A stretch of DNA of 64,000 bases, from assembly GCA_026410415.1 (NCBI GenBank), contig JAPMLR010000003.1:62001-126000 (forward strand), given 5' to 3'. Positions 49,033-58,179 of the stretch are shown in pieces. The number at the start of each line of letters is the position of its first letter. Within the stretch, counting starts at the first letter, position 1. The stretch comes from Denitratimonas yunnanensis (SeqCode) (GTDB taxonomy: Bacteria > Pseudomonadota > Gammaproteobacteria > Xanthomonadales > Xanthomonadaceae). The notes below the pieces were generated by a model. That model had not been told where the DNA came from, made no database searches, and was given only the letters and a program-made list of their open reading frames with translations. A program made the translations under genes and the position numbers.

Positions 49033-52000
49033 ATGAAATTTGCAGCCATCCTGAAAAGCCTCTTGTTGCTGACTGCGGCAACGTTGCTGGCCGCCTGCGG
49101 CGGCGGAAGCAGCGGCGGTGACTCGGTGTTCCAGCCGCCCGCAATCCGGGTTGCCGCCACACCTACTGCCACCACGGTCCAGTCCGGGCAATTCATCGAC
49201 ATCGCGGTCCGCGTGACCCAGGCCAACGGAGCGAACGTCTCGGACGGGACTACGGTCAACAGCACCGTGACGCCGGCGTCCAATGGTTCGCTTCAGACAA
49301 GCAGCAACGGAGTCCTCGGTGGCACCAGCGGTGGTACGGTCGGGGGCATCGTCAATTTTCGTTTCACTGGCGCGGGCGCAGGCGGCAGCACCACGCTGAC
49401 TTTTTCGGTACCCGACCCATCGGCGCCGGGGCGCGCGATCAGCACGACGGTGAATGTCAACGTCACGCCGGCGCCCGATACCAGTCTGCGCATTTCTGCG
49501 ACGCCTGAAGTCACCACGCTTCCCGCGCATACATCCACCGACATCACCGTCCGCGTGACCAAGGCCGATGGCAGCCTGGCTCAGGATGGCACCGTGGTCC
49601 GCGCGGTTGCCACGCCTGCTACCGCCGGGGTGGTTGCAGCATTCGGAGGTGGAGAGCCCGAAGTCACCACGGTGGCCGGTATCGCTCGCTTCACCTTCAC
49701 CGCTGGCGCATCAGCCGGAACATCGACGGTGCGGTTCACCACGGAAAATCCGGACAACGCATCCGAAGTTACTTCGACAGAGGTGACCTTCACGATCACC
49801 GATGGTCCGCGCTACATCATTCAGGTACAACCGGCGACTACGACGCTGGCGGCGTATACCGCGACGGACGTGACAGTCACCGTCCGGAATGCCAATGGTG
49901 GATTGGTTCCTGACGGCACCATCGTCAACGCCGTCGCGACCCCGGCCAATGCCGGCACGATTACTGCAGTGGGTGGCGGTGCACCGGATGTGGGGACGGT
50001 TGCGGGAATTTCCCGCTTCACTTTCACTGCTGGCGCATCAGTCGGAACATCGACCGTCACCTTCAGCGTGACCGATCCGGGCAATCCATCGCAGGCCAGC
50101 ACCGCGCAGGCGGAATTCACCATCACCGATGGTCCCAGTCTGCTGATTGAAATCCAACCCGCGGCAACGAATGTTCGCCAACAGAGCCGGACCGACGTCG
50201 TCGTCCGGGTGCGTCAGGCTTCCGGTGCCATCGTGCCGGACGGCACGGTTGTCAGCGGCGTGGTTGTACCCGATTCGCGTGGTTTGATCATGGGTTCCTC
50301 GAGCGGCGAACCCGACGTCGCGACTGTGGGCGGCGTTGCCAACTTCGCATTCATCGCCGGTACCCAGCCGGGACCTGCCGAAGTGCAGTTCTCGGTGGTC
50401 AACGAGGCGAGTGGAGAGGTCGTGACGGCATCGACCACTTTCAGCATCGACAGTGCGCCGGGACGTCGCATGACAGTGCAACTGCTCCCCGACACGATTC
50501 CTTTGAATGGACGCGCCGACATCCGAATCGAAGTGCTGGAAGCCGACGGTCGTCCGGTAGCGGATGGCACAGTCATCAACGGGCTTGCGTTTCCCGGTTC
50601 TTATGGCGCGCTGGACAAGACCAGCGATCAGACGCTTGCCGGCGTGGCGGCATTCCAGTATCAGGCACAGAGCTTGGAGGGGCCCGTGGACCTGATCTTC
50701 TCTGCAACGGTCGGAGATGCTGGAAACCAGCCCGTGGTGGGCAAGGCTCGCCTGCAGATTGCCGGAACCGATGAGAACCGCCTGCGCCTCGAGGCGACCC
50801 GGACCACGCTTCCGGTCAACCACTTCGCCGTGCTGCCGTTCTTGGGATCGCCGTACATGGCGGAAGTCGTCGTGACGGTGAAGGACAGCAATGGCCAGCC
50901 GGTGAACATGGAGGATGGCATCCAGGTCTCCATCAATCCGGTGGGTGACACCGGTGGCTTCAGCACATTGGACGATCCGGAGACCGAGTGTGATTTGGAA
51001 ACCCTGGATGGTTGCGAATTCTTGATCCGTATGGGGCAAGCTCCGGTTGATATCGTCGCCGGCAAGGCCACGGTTTTTGTGCACTCCTTGAACTTTGCCG
51101 CGGCCACAACCCTGACAGTGACTACACAGGATCCGGTTTCCGGTAACACGATCGCCGCCGCTCTTGATTTCACCATTGTCGGCACGACACCCCAAACTCC
51201 GACGCAGTTGACTCTTGGCACGCCTAGTGCGCCGATCTATGTTCAAGGCTCTGGAGGCAATGACAGCGGAATGTTGCAGGTCGGGATCGCGGATGCGTTG
51301 GGCCAACAGGTTCCCGACCCCGAGTCCGGCGCGACTGCCTACAACAACTACCGTCTGGAGATTGTCGGTGCCAATGCCGAGCAGTCGCCTCGCCTGAGTG
51401 GCATCGACGCCAGCGGTGCCACGGTGACCGGCTCGCAGATCGATCTGCGCACCACCGCCGGTATCGGCGGTGCGAACTTCATCGCCGGCGACGGCGTCGG
51501 TTCGTTCGTGGTCCGTCTGACGGCTGATCGCGCCGACAACAACGTCGACAACGGCATCAGCGACCCCGTGGTTCTGGAGCGCTCGGTCGTCGTGTCCGAT
51601 GGCCGTCTGTTTGATCTCGAAATAACCCAGCCTACGGTCAACGTCCTGACGATCAATCCGTCGGGTGGCGAGATCGAAGTCGTGGACCTTGGCAGCGGTG
51701 AAGTGGCCATCCCGATTTCGCCCGATGGCACCTACAGCGTCACCGTGGGCGTGATCGCCACGGACCGCCTCGGCAACCCGGTGTTGCCCGGCACGGTGAT
51801 CCGTTTCGGCCTCATCGACGAGCCACAGACCCTGTTCGGTGCCGGTGACTTCTACATTGCCGGCGGTGACGGCGATCCGCAGGAAGGTGGCACGCTGTTC
51901 ACTGCCGCCTTCGGCGAATTCACCACCGCCGGTGGCGGCGTCGGCCCGGGCGACACACTGGTTGTGATGGCGGAAAACGTGATTGGCAACCGCGACATGG

Positions 52001-53316
52001 AAAGCGCGCGGACCGTGACCGAAGTCCACAGTCAGACCAGCCTCAGTGTCGATTATCGTTTCAACCATAACGACACCACCGGCCAGAGCGTGGATTATCA
52101 GGGCATCCTGCCGTACATCATCGGCCGTGCGGCGGACGGCAACATCGTCGCCAGTGCTGCTACCAACGAAATTGGTGTCGCCACCACCAAGATGAACTAT
52201 CCCGTCGAAAAGCTCGGCAAGACGGTCGTGATCTGGGCGCAGGGGGATGGTCCGGTGGTCGCAGGTCAGCCGAAAAAGGTCACTGACGTCGAGTTCGCAC
52301 GGTTCAGCGCGATCGCGCCTGCCATGCTCGTGGTCAGTCCGTCGGTGTTGCCTGCCAACAGCACGCATCAGGTGCAGATCTGCGCGTACGACGCGCTCGG
52401 TGCACCCATCGGCAATGTGCCGGTCGATTTTGCCTTCCAGGGGCTGGCGGGTCAGGGCTGGGTAGACGACGTGTCGATGTCGGGCACGGTCGGAAATCCA
52501 ACGCTTCTTGGCTCCGGCTGCACCACTGCGATCGTGCGCACGCAGGGCATGCTTGAAGGCGACGCCGAACCGGAGCTGGTCTTCACGGGTGCAGGTGCTC
52601 AAGCAACGGTCACCTTCAGCTTCCAGCCGATGGTGTTGCTCGCCACGCCTACTTCGATCCGCGGTGGCGGCGGCGTGGTCACGCTGACGCTCGTCAACAA
52701 CAATGGAGTGCCATTGCCTGGTCATCAGATCGTGGGAACCTGTGAAGGCAGCGAAGGCGTGTCGATCTGGCTGAGCCCGATCCCGGGTGTCACCAATGGC
52801 AATGGCCAGACCACGACGACCATCCGCGTCGACAATCTCAACCAGTTCGGCAGTGCCGGCAGCGGTTCGTGCACGTTCCAGACGGTCGATGGCAGCGCCA
52901 GTGCGACGGTGACATTGCTGGGCGAGGATCTGTGCCTGAGTTATGTCAGCCCGCTGCCGCCCGAGTGCCCGGTCGAGCCTGTGGAACAGGTTGCGCTGAC
53001 GATAACGATGGATATTCCTTCCACGCCTGATGCGACGACGGGTGGGTACACGATCAGCGGCAATGCAGGTGTAGGCTGCACAGTGCCTTTGAACACCGGC
53101 GCACCGTTGACGGGTGTGGCGTGCGACAGCGAAGAATTCGATGAGGGCACCGTTGTCACATTGACGGCAGGCAATAGCAATCTGCCTTGGGGCGCCACAT
53201 TCCACAGCTGGGAAGGAACAGGCTGCATTGCAACCTCTGCCAGCCCGCGCGTCGTGCAGGTCGTGATGTCCGAGGCGCGGCACTGCAAAGCGATCTGGGT
53301 AGTGCCAACGCCCTAA
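49033..53316 (+). CDS. Giant lipoprotein with invasin-like Ig repeats
   Basis: 1427 residues from ATG 49033, only 66 bases after pilQ. Signal MKFAAILKSLLLLTAATLLAAC with lipobox LAAC (C22), followed by GGGSSGGDS. Residues about 35-640 contain five or six Ig-like modules of about 105-110 residues with a recurring VRVTxADG...DGTVV..AxATPA...FTFTAGA...FTITDGP pattern of the Big_1/invasin kind. Two neighbouring copies are nearly identical in DNA around 49690-49730 and 50017-50057, showing recent duplication. The middle and C-terminal parts are beta-rich without repeats, and the last about 85 residues (VGCTVPLN..., FHSWEGTGC..., ARHCKAIW) resemble an InlB-type B repeat with cysteines. Followed by a terminator. 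Likely surface exposed; role with the pilus is inference. Confidence 0.8.
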   Translation: MKFAAILKSLLLLTAATLLAACGGGSSGGDSVFQPPAIRVAATPTATTVQSGQFIDIAVRVTQANGANVSDGTTVNSTVTPASNGSLQTSSNGVLGGTSGGTVGGIVNFRFTGAGAGGSTTLTFSVPDPSAPGRAISTTVNVNVTPAPDTSLRISATPEVTTLPAHTSTDITVRVTKADGSLAQDGTVVRAVATPATAGVVAAFGGGEPEVTTVAGIARFTFTAGASAGTSTVRFTTENPDNASEVTSTEVTFTITDGPRYIIQVQPATTTLAAYTATDVTVTVRNANGGLVPDGTIVNAVATPANAGTITAVGGGAPDVGTVAGISRFTFTAGASVGTSTVTFSVTDPGNPSQASTAQAEFTITDGPSLLIEIQPAATNVRQQSRTDVVVRVRQASGAIVPDGTVVSGVVVPDSRGLIMGSSSGEPDVATVGGVANFAFIAGTQPGPAEVQFSVVNEASGEVVTASTTFSIDSAPGRRMTVQLLPDTIPLNGRADIRIEVLEADGRPVADGTVINGLAFPGSYGALDKTSDQTLAGVAAFQYQAQSLEGPVDLIFSATVGDAGNQPVVGKARLQIAGTDENRLRLEATRTTLPVNHFAVLPFLGSPYMAEVVVTVKDSNGQPVNMEDGIQVSINPVGDTGGFSTLDDPETECDLETLDGCEFLIRMGQAPVDIVAGKATVFVHSLNFAAATTLTVTTQDPVSGNTIAAALDFTIVGTTPQTPTQLTLGTPSAPIYVQGSGGNDSGMLQVGIADALGQQVPDPESGATAYNNYRLEIVGANAEQSPRLSGIDASGATVTGSQIDLRTTAGIGGANFIAGDGVGSFVVRLTADRADNNVDNGISDPVVLERSVVVSDGRLFDLEITQPTVNVLTINPSGGEIEVVDLGSGEVAIPISPDGTYSVTVGVIATDRLGNPVLPGTVIRFGLIDEPQTLFGAGDFYIAGGDGDPQEGGTLFTAAFGEFTTAGGGVGPGDTLVVMAENVIGNRDMESARTVTEVHSQTSLSVDYRFNHNDTTGQSVDYQGILPYIIGRAADGNIVASAATNEIGVATTKMNYPVEKLGKTVVIWAQGDGPVVAGQPKKVTDVEFARFSAIAPAMLVVSPSVLPANSTHQVQICAYDALGAPIGNVPVDFAFQGLAGQGWVDDVSMSGTVGNPTLLGSGCTTAIVRTQGMLEGDAEPELVFTGAGAQATVTFSFQPMVLLATPTSIRGGGGVVTLTLVNNNGVPLPGHQIVGTCEGSEGVSIWLSPIPGVTNGNGQTTTTIRVDNLNQFGSAGSGSCTFQTVDGSASATVTLLGEDLCLSYVSPLPPECPVEPVEQVALTITMDIPSTPDATTGGYTISGNAGVGCTVPLNTGAPLTGVACDSEEFDEGTVVTLTAGNSNLPWGATFHSWEGTGCIATSASPRVVQVVMSEARHCKAIWVVPTP

Positions 53317-53330
53317 TCGGTCGGATCTGG

Positions 53331-53360
53331 AACAAGGGGGCGAAAGCCCCCTTGTTTTTT
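53331..53360 (+). terminator. Strong terminator after the Ig-repeat lipoprotein gene
   Basis: AACAAGGGGGC (53331-53341) with GCCCCCTTGTT (53346-53356), GAAA loop, then a T run to 53360. Ends the pilM to lipoprotein transcription block. Confidence 0.93.
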
Positions 53361-53367
53361 GCTGCTG

Positions 53368-53395
53368 TCGCATGCCGCGGGTCCGCGGCATGCGA
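53368..53395. repeat. 28-base near-perfect palindrome upstream of the EAL gene
   Basis: TCGCATGCCGCGG (53368-53380) is exactly complementary to the arm 53383-53395 (CCGCGGCATGCGA), separated by GT only. It follows the terminator directly and lies 40 bases before the cNMP/EAL gene. No T tract follows, so it is not a simple terminator. Confidence 0.85.
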
Positions 53396-53434
53396 TGATT
53401 TCTTCTCGTCGAACGACCTCATTCGAGGCCAACC

Positions 53435-54595
53435 ATGAGCCGCCGAACCCTCCGCGCCGGAGAGACATTGTTCCGTGAGCACGACCCTGGCCGTTCCGCA
53501 TACCTGATCGAAAGCGGCGCCATCCGCATCGTCGTCGGTCAGGGCGAAAGTGCGATGACGCTGGCCGATCTGGGAGCCGGTGATCTGGTCGGCGAAATGG
53601 CGATGATCGACGACGCGCCGCGCACCGCTACCGCCATCGCCATCGAGGATGCCGTGTTGCTGGTCATCGACCGCGAACACCTTGCAGAGCGTGTTGCTCA
53701 AACCGATCCGGTGGTACGTGCATTGTTGGGCGGTCAGCTCAAGCGATACCGCGCGATGCTGGCGACGATGCGTGGCCTGGATGCGCCGGAGACCATTGCC
53801 GACGCGGAGGACATTGCCGCCATCGGCAAAATCCGGCTTGAGTCGCAACTGCGCGATGCGCTGATCGGGCGGCGACTGGAAATGCATCTGCAACCGCTTT
53901 ATGAAGTGACGCAACAGCATGTCGCAGGGTACGAGGCGCTGATCCGCTGGAACCATCCGGAGCGCGGTCCGATTTCGCCCGCCGAGTTCATCGCGCTGGC
54001 AGAGGAAACGTCGCTGATCGTGCCGGTGGGTGAATACATGCTGCAACAGGCGATCGACGCGCTGGTCGCGATGCGCCAGCGCGGCATCGGGCCGTTGCCT
54101 TTCGTCTCGATCAATGTGTCCCCGCGTCAGTTGCGCGAGGCCGGGTTGATCCAGGCCCTGATCGATCTGCTTCAGGCGGCGGAACTTCCCACCAGTGCGG
54201 TCAAGCTGGAAATCACCGAGAGCCAGGTGCTCGATTACGCGAAGGTAGCCGACGTGCTCTCCGCCTGTCGGGAGGCCGGCATCCGGGTGGCGCTGGACGA
54301 TTTCGGCACGGGCTTTTCCAACCTCAGCCACCTCAACGAGCTGCGCTTCGATACTGTGAAGATCGATCAGGCATTCGCGCGTGGAATTGAATCGGGAGGG
54401 CGCGGGATGGCGATGCTGGAAGCCATCGTTTCGCTGGTGCGCGCCATCGGCGCGGACGCGCTGGTGGAGGGCATCGAAACCCCGGCGCAACTGGAGGCGT
54501 TGCGCAGCCTCGGGGTGCGCTACGCGCAGGGCTATCTGATTGGCAAGCCCTTGCCGCTGGCGCAGGTGCTGGGCGACGACGCGCCGCTGCGGTAA
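53435..54595 (+). CDS. Cyclic nucleotide-binding/EAL fusion protein
   Basis: 386 residues, no membrane segment. N-terminal cyclic-nucleotide-binding domain (1-115): phosphate-binding cassette GEMAMIDDAPRTATA (53-67) with the glutamate E54 and arginine R63 that contact cAMP in the CRP family. C-terminal EAL domain (about 140-380) with catalytic set intact: E167 in EALIRW, N227 in SINVS, E259 in LEITES, D288 and D289 in DDFGTGFSNL, K309 in VKID and E345 in VEGIE, plus Q352. Predicted to hydrolyse c-di-GMP under cAMP control, tying two second messengers together. No GGDEF domain. GAGG upstream. It follows the pilus block but has its own transcription start by appearance. Confidence 0.92.
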   Translation: MSRRTLRAGETLFREHDPGRSAYLIESGAIRIVVGQGESAMTLADLGAGDLVGEMAMIDDAPRTATAIAIEDAVLLVIDREHLAERVAQTDPVVRALLGGQLKRYRAMLATMRGLDAPETIADAEDIAAIGKIRLESQLRDALIGRRLEMHLQPLYEVTQQHVAGYEALIRWNHPERGPISPAEFIALAEETSLIVPVGEYMLQQAIDALVAMRQRGIGPLPFVSINVSPRQLREAGLIQALIDLLQAAELPTSAVKLEITESQVLDYAKVADVLSACREAGIRVALDDFGTGFSNLSHLNELRFDTVKIDQAFARGIESGGRGMAMLEAIVSLVRAIGADALVEGIETPAQLEALRSLGVRYAQGYLIGKPLPLAQVLGDDAPLR

Positions 54596-54763
54596 TCGCG
54601 CCGGGAAGACAAGGCCACGCCCGGCATGACCTCAGGCATGCGAACTTGCGCGCGTCGCGATGCAGGATGACGGGGCGCTAGAATCGGAACCTTGTCGCGA
54701 AATGCGGGTCCAACCCGGCCTGCAACGCCTCCGCACTCCCATACCCAGACAACGGACCCCGGC

Positions 54764-55762
54764 ATGGATGGTCACCTCGAACGCGCTGATCCGGCGCAGC
54801 TCCAGTCTTCCTTCGCGCATCTGCGCGAGCATCTGTCCGAGCGCGTCATCGGGCAGCCCGCGCTGGTCGAGCGCCTCCTGATCGCGCTTCTCGCCGATGG
54901 ACATCTTCTGGTCGAAGGTGCGCCAGGGTTGGCGAAAACCACCGCGATCAAGGAACTTGCGGCACGCATCGAGGCCGATTTCCATCGCATCCAGTTCACG
55001 CCGGACTTGCTGCCTTCCGACCTCACGGGTACCGACATCTATCGCCCGCAGGAAGGATGTTTCGAGTTCCAGCCCGGCCCGATCTTCCACAACCTGCTGT
55101 TGGCCGACGAAATCAATCGTGCGCCGGCGAAGGTGCAGTCGGCACTGCTGGAGGCGATGGGCGAGCGGCAGATCACCGTCGGGCGGGTGACATATCCGTT
55201 GCCGCCGCTGTTTCTCGTCATGGCCACGCAAAACCCCATCGAGCAGGAAGGCACCTATCCTTTGCCCGAAGCCCAACTCGACCGCTTCCTGATGCACGTG
55301 CGCATCGGCTATCCGCAGGCCGATGCGGAAATGCGCATTCTCGAGCTGGCGCGGGCCAAGGCGCGTGCAGAAAGCGAGGGCGGCGAAACAGCCCCGACAC
55401 GGATTTCCGCGGAATCCATCCTTGCCGCGCGCCGCGCCGTCCTCGACGTGCACGTGTCGCCCGAGTTGGAGCGGTACCTCGTCGAGATCGTGCTCGCCAC
55501 CCGCGATGCGTCGACCTACGACGCGGCGCTCGCTCGCCGCATCGCATTCGGCGCCAGCCCGCGCGGAACCATCGCGCTTGAGCGTTGCGCACGCGCCCAT
55601 GCCTGGTTGGCCGGGCGGGATTATGTCGCGCCGCAGGACATCCACGCCGTCGCACTCGACGTGCTGCGCCATCGCGTGCTGCTGTCGTTCGAGGCAGAGG
55701 CCGATGGCGCGAGCAGCGACGATGTGGTGAGGGCGCTGCTCGACCGCATTCCCGTACCCTGA
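54764..55762 (+). CDS. MoxR family AAA+ ATPase
   Basis: 332 residues from ATG 54764. AAA_3 domain: Walker A GAPGLAKT, Walker B LLADEINRAPAKVQSALLEAMGE, sensor 1 MATQNPIEQEGTYPLPEAQLDRF and a C-terminal lid domain. MoxR proteins act as chaperone-like ATPases, often for VWA partners; here the operon continues with DUF58, DUF4381, two VWA proteins and BatD. TAGAAT occurs at 54679-54684 about 80 bases upstream as a possible -10. Confidence 0.94.
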   Translation: MDGHLERADPAQLQSSFAHLREHLSERVIGQPALVERLLIALLADGHLLVEGAPGLAKTTAIKELAARIEADFHRIQFTPDLLPSDLTGTDIYRPQEGCFEFQPGPIFHNLLLADEINRAPAKVQSALLEAMGERQITVGRVTYPLPPLFLVMATQNPIEQEGTYPLPEAQLDRFLMHVRIGYPQADAEMRILELARAKARAESEGGETAPTRISAESILAARRAVLDVHVSPELERYLVEIVLATRDASTYDAALARRIAFGASPRGTIALERCARAHAWLAGRDYVAPQDIHAVALDVLRHRVLLSFEAEADGASSDDVVRALLDRIPVP

Positions 55763-55770
55763 GTCCAGTG

Positions 55771-56724
55771 ATGCAAGGTGAAGCCATTCCCGGCGTCCGG
55801 TTCGACCTGCGCGAATTGATCACGCTGCGTGGGCAAATCACGCGCCTCGCCCGGCTGGCGCAACGCCGCAGCGCGGATACGTTGTCGGGCGCCAATCACT
55901 CCCCATTCCGCGGGCGTGGAATGGAGTACGCCGAGTCGCGTCCCTACGCATCGGGTGACGATGTGCGCCACATCGACTGGCGTGTCACTGCGCGCAGCGG
56001 TCGCACCCATACCAAACTTTTCCAGCCCGAGCGCGAGCGCACCACGGCGGTGGTGTACGACCGGGCCCCGGCCATGGCGTTCGGCACGCGTCGCTGCTTC
56101 AAATCCGTGCAGGCGGCGCACCTGGCGGCATTGATGCTGTGGCTGGCTGCGCAGGAAGGTCATCGCCTCGCTGCCACTGGCAGCGGTGAAACCGTTGAGC
56201 TGATGCCGCCGCTGGGTGGTCGGCGCGGCGTGCTGCGCGTGCTCGATGCACTGGTGCGCTGGCAGCCGCCGAGCGGCGCGCAGGAGAGTGGCGCGGAAGC
56301 GGAGCATCTTGCCCGCGCACTCGAAGCGCTGCGGCGGGTGCTGCGCCCCGGCAGCCAGGTGCTGTTGTTGCTCGATCCGCGCAGTGTCGATGTCCCGGTA
56401 GCGGCCGCCGTGGCACGCTTGCGTGCGCATCATGACCTGGCTGCGTGCCTGATCGTGGACCCGATCGAACTGGCCCCGCCGCCGCCGGATGACTACCGCA
56501 TCGGTGATGGGCAGCACATCGGCCATCTACATCTGGAAGCGCGGGAGGCGCGACGGCGCTGGCAGGCGCACTTTTCCGGTCTGCATGCACAGGCTGTCGA
56601 GCGGCTGCGTCGCGCCGGTGCACGTGTAGCCCTGGTGCCCACCGATGCGGATCCGGTCGATGCGCTTGGTGCGCTGCTGCGAGGCGCGGCGCGGACCGAA
56701 GCCCATGATGAGGCAGTGGCATGA
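55771..56724 (+). CDS. DUF58 domain protein
   Basis: 317 residues, 8 bases after the moxR gene. The DUF58 core signature is FRGRGMEYAESRPYASGDDVRHIDWRVTARSGRTHTKLFQPERER. Members of the family occur beside MoxR and VWA genes and probably act as soluble or membrane-associated partners with a VWA-like fold. C-terminal half is Ala/Arg-rich (AHLARALEALRRVLRPGSQVLLLLDPRSV). No clear membrane helix. Overlaps the next gene by 4 bases. Confidence 0.9.
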   Translation: MQGEAIPGVRFDLRELITLRGQITRLARLAQRRSADTLSGANHSPFRGRGMEYAESRPYASGDDVRHIDWRVTARSGRTHTKLFQPERERTTAVVYDRAPAMAFGTRRCFKSVQAAHLAALMLWLAAQEGHRLAATGSGETVELMPPLGGRRGVLRVLDALVRWQPPSGAQESGAEAEHLARALEALRRVLRPGSQVLLLLDPRSVDVPVAAAVARLRAHHDLAACLIVDPIELAPPPPDDYRIGDGQHIGHLHLEAREARRRWQAHFSGLHAQAVERLRRAGARVALVPTDADPVDALGALLRGAARTEAHDEAVA

Positions 56725-57200
56725 TGCCCGAGGGGCCCCAGCTCGCCGATATTCATCTCCCCGGTGCGCCGTCGTGGTGGCCTCCTTCGCCGGGTTGGTG
56801 GGTATTGGGCGTGGCGCTGATGGGGCTGGTCGTGATGGTGGCGTGGTGGTGGCGGCGCAGGTGGCAACAGGCGCGTCTGCGCGCCATGTTGCGCAGCGAG
56901 TTCCAGGCCATTCTCGCAGCGACTTCCCTGCCCGGGGACGAAGCGCGCCAGGTCGCGGCGCTCTCGATCCTGTTGCGTCGTGCGGCCATGCGATTCGCGC
57001 CTCAGTCCGCCACCTTGCAGGGTGAGGCATGGCTGCACTTTCTCGATGCCGATGACCCGGCGCGGCCCTTTACCGAAGGACCTGGACGCGTGTTGATCGA
57101 TGGCCCATACCGCGCCAGCGTGAATCCCGATGCCGCAAAGGCGTTGGTCGCGTGTGTCGGGCCACGTCTGCTTGCCTTCGCAGGAGCACGCGATGCTTGA
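56721..57200 (+). CDS. DUF4381 membrane protein
   Basis: 159 residues, ATGA overlap. N-terminal LADIHLPGAPSWWPPSPGWWVLG leads to one membrane helix (about 23-45), then a basic cytoplasmic or periplasmic domain. DUF4381 members are small partners in the MoxR/Bat operon; probable assembly with the VWA proteins is inference. Overlaps the next gene by 8 bases. Confidence 0.88.
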   Translation: MMPEGPQLADIHLPGAPSWWPPSPGWWVLGVALMGLVVMVAWWWRRRWQQARLRAMLRSEFQAILAATSLPGDEARQVAALSILLRRAAMRFAPQSATLQGEAWLHFLDADDPARPFTEGPGRVLIDGPYRASVNPDAAKALVACVGPRLLAFAGARDA

Positions 57201-58179
57201 GTTCGCGTTGCCATGGGCATTTGCAGCACTGCTGCTGCCGGCGCTGGTCTGGTGGTTGTTCCCGCGCGCCAGTGGTGCTGGCGGCGCGGCGTTGCGCGTG
57301 CCGTTCTATGCCGAGCTGGTGAAGCTGGCCGGTGACACAGCAGGTGGTGGCGTGCGCGCCCGGGTGTGGCTGCCATTGCTGGCATACATGCTGCTCTGCA
57401 GCGCCGCAGCGCGACCGCAATGGGTCGGTGAACCGGAGTCGCCACCACAGAGCGGGCGCGATCTGATGCTCGCGGTGGACGTCTCCGGCAGCATGGCAGC
57501 GGAAGACATGAGCGTGGCGGGGCGGCGCGTGGATCGTCTGCAGGCGGTGAAGATCGTGGTCGGCGACTTTCTCGAACGCCGTGCCGGTGATCGTGTCGGA
57601 CTGATCCTGTTCGGCCAGCAGGCTTACCAGATCACGCCGCTTACCTTCGACCGGCGCAGTGTGCGGCACCAATTGGATACGAGCGCCGTGGGTCTGGCCG
57701 GGCGCGAAACGGCCATCGGCGACGCTATCGGTCTGGCGGTCAAGCGGCTGCGAGAACGTCCCGCATCGCAGCGGGTACTGATCTTGCTGACCGATGGCGT
57801 CAACACCACCGGCGCGCTGCAACCGCTGCAGGCAACCGAACTGGCCGAGGCGCATCAGGTGCGCGTCTACACCATCGCATTCGGCTCCAGCGGACAATCC
57901 GGGCCGTTCGGCATGACACTGCCGTCGGCCGAGATCGACGAAGCCACGCTGCAGAAGATCGCCCAGAGCACCGGCGGACGCTTCTTCCGTGCCCGGAATA
58001 CCAGCGAACTGGCCGGTATCTATGCCGAGCTGGATCGACTCGAACCCATCGCGCAGGCGGCGGAGCAGATCCGCCCGCGCGAAGAACTGTTCATCTACCC
58101 GGCAGCGGCTGCGTTGCTGGTGCTGGTTCTGGCGTTGCTGTTGCAGCCTCTCGCGCTGCACGGGAGGGCTCGCACGTGA
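57193..58179 (+). CDS. VWA domain membrane protein (BatA-like)
   Basis: 328 residues from ATG 57193, with AGGAG upstream. Two N-terminal hydrophobic segments (about 5-22 and 60-73) and one at the C-terminus (about 305-325) frame a periplasmic VWA domain with an intact MIDAS motif DVSGS (D96, S98, S100) and the later TDG loop (LLTDGVN). Metal-dependent protein-protein adhesion inferred. Overlaps the next gene by 4 bases. Confidence 0.92.
   Translation: MLEFALPWAFAALLLPALVWWLFPRASGAGGAALRVPFYAELVKLAGDTAGGGVRARVWLPLLAYMLLCSAAARPQWVGEPESPPQSGRDLMLAVDVSGSMAAEDMSVAGRRVDRLQAVKIVVGDFLERRAGDRVGLILFGQQAYQITPLTFDRRSVRHQLDTSAVGLAGRETAIGDAIGLAVKRLRERPASQRVLILLTDGVNTTGALQPLQATELAEAHQVRVYTIAFGSSGQSGPFGMTLPSAEIDEATLQKIAQSTGGRFFRARNTSELAGIYAELDRLEPIAQAAEQIRPREELFIYPAAAALLVLVLALLLQPLALHGRART

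Noticed and set aside
50038-53391. Long minus-strand open frame (1117 codons) across the Ig-repeat lipoprotein gene
   Set aside because: It is antisense to a gene with signal peptide, lipobox and Ig repeats. Its translation is Arg/His/Asp-rich without domain patterns, and it arises from high-GC codon bias.
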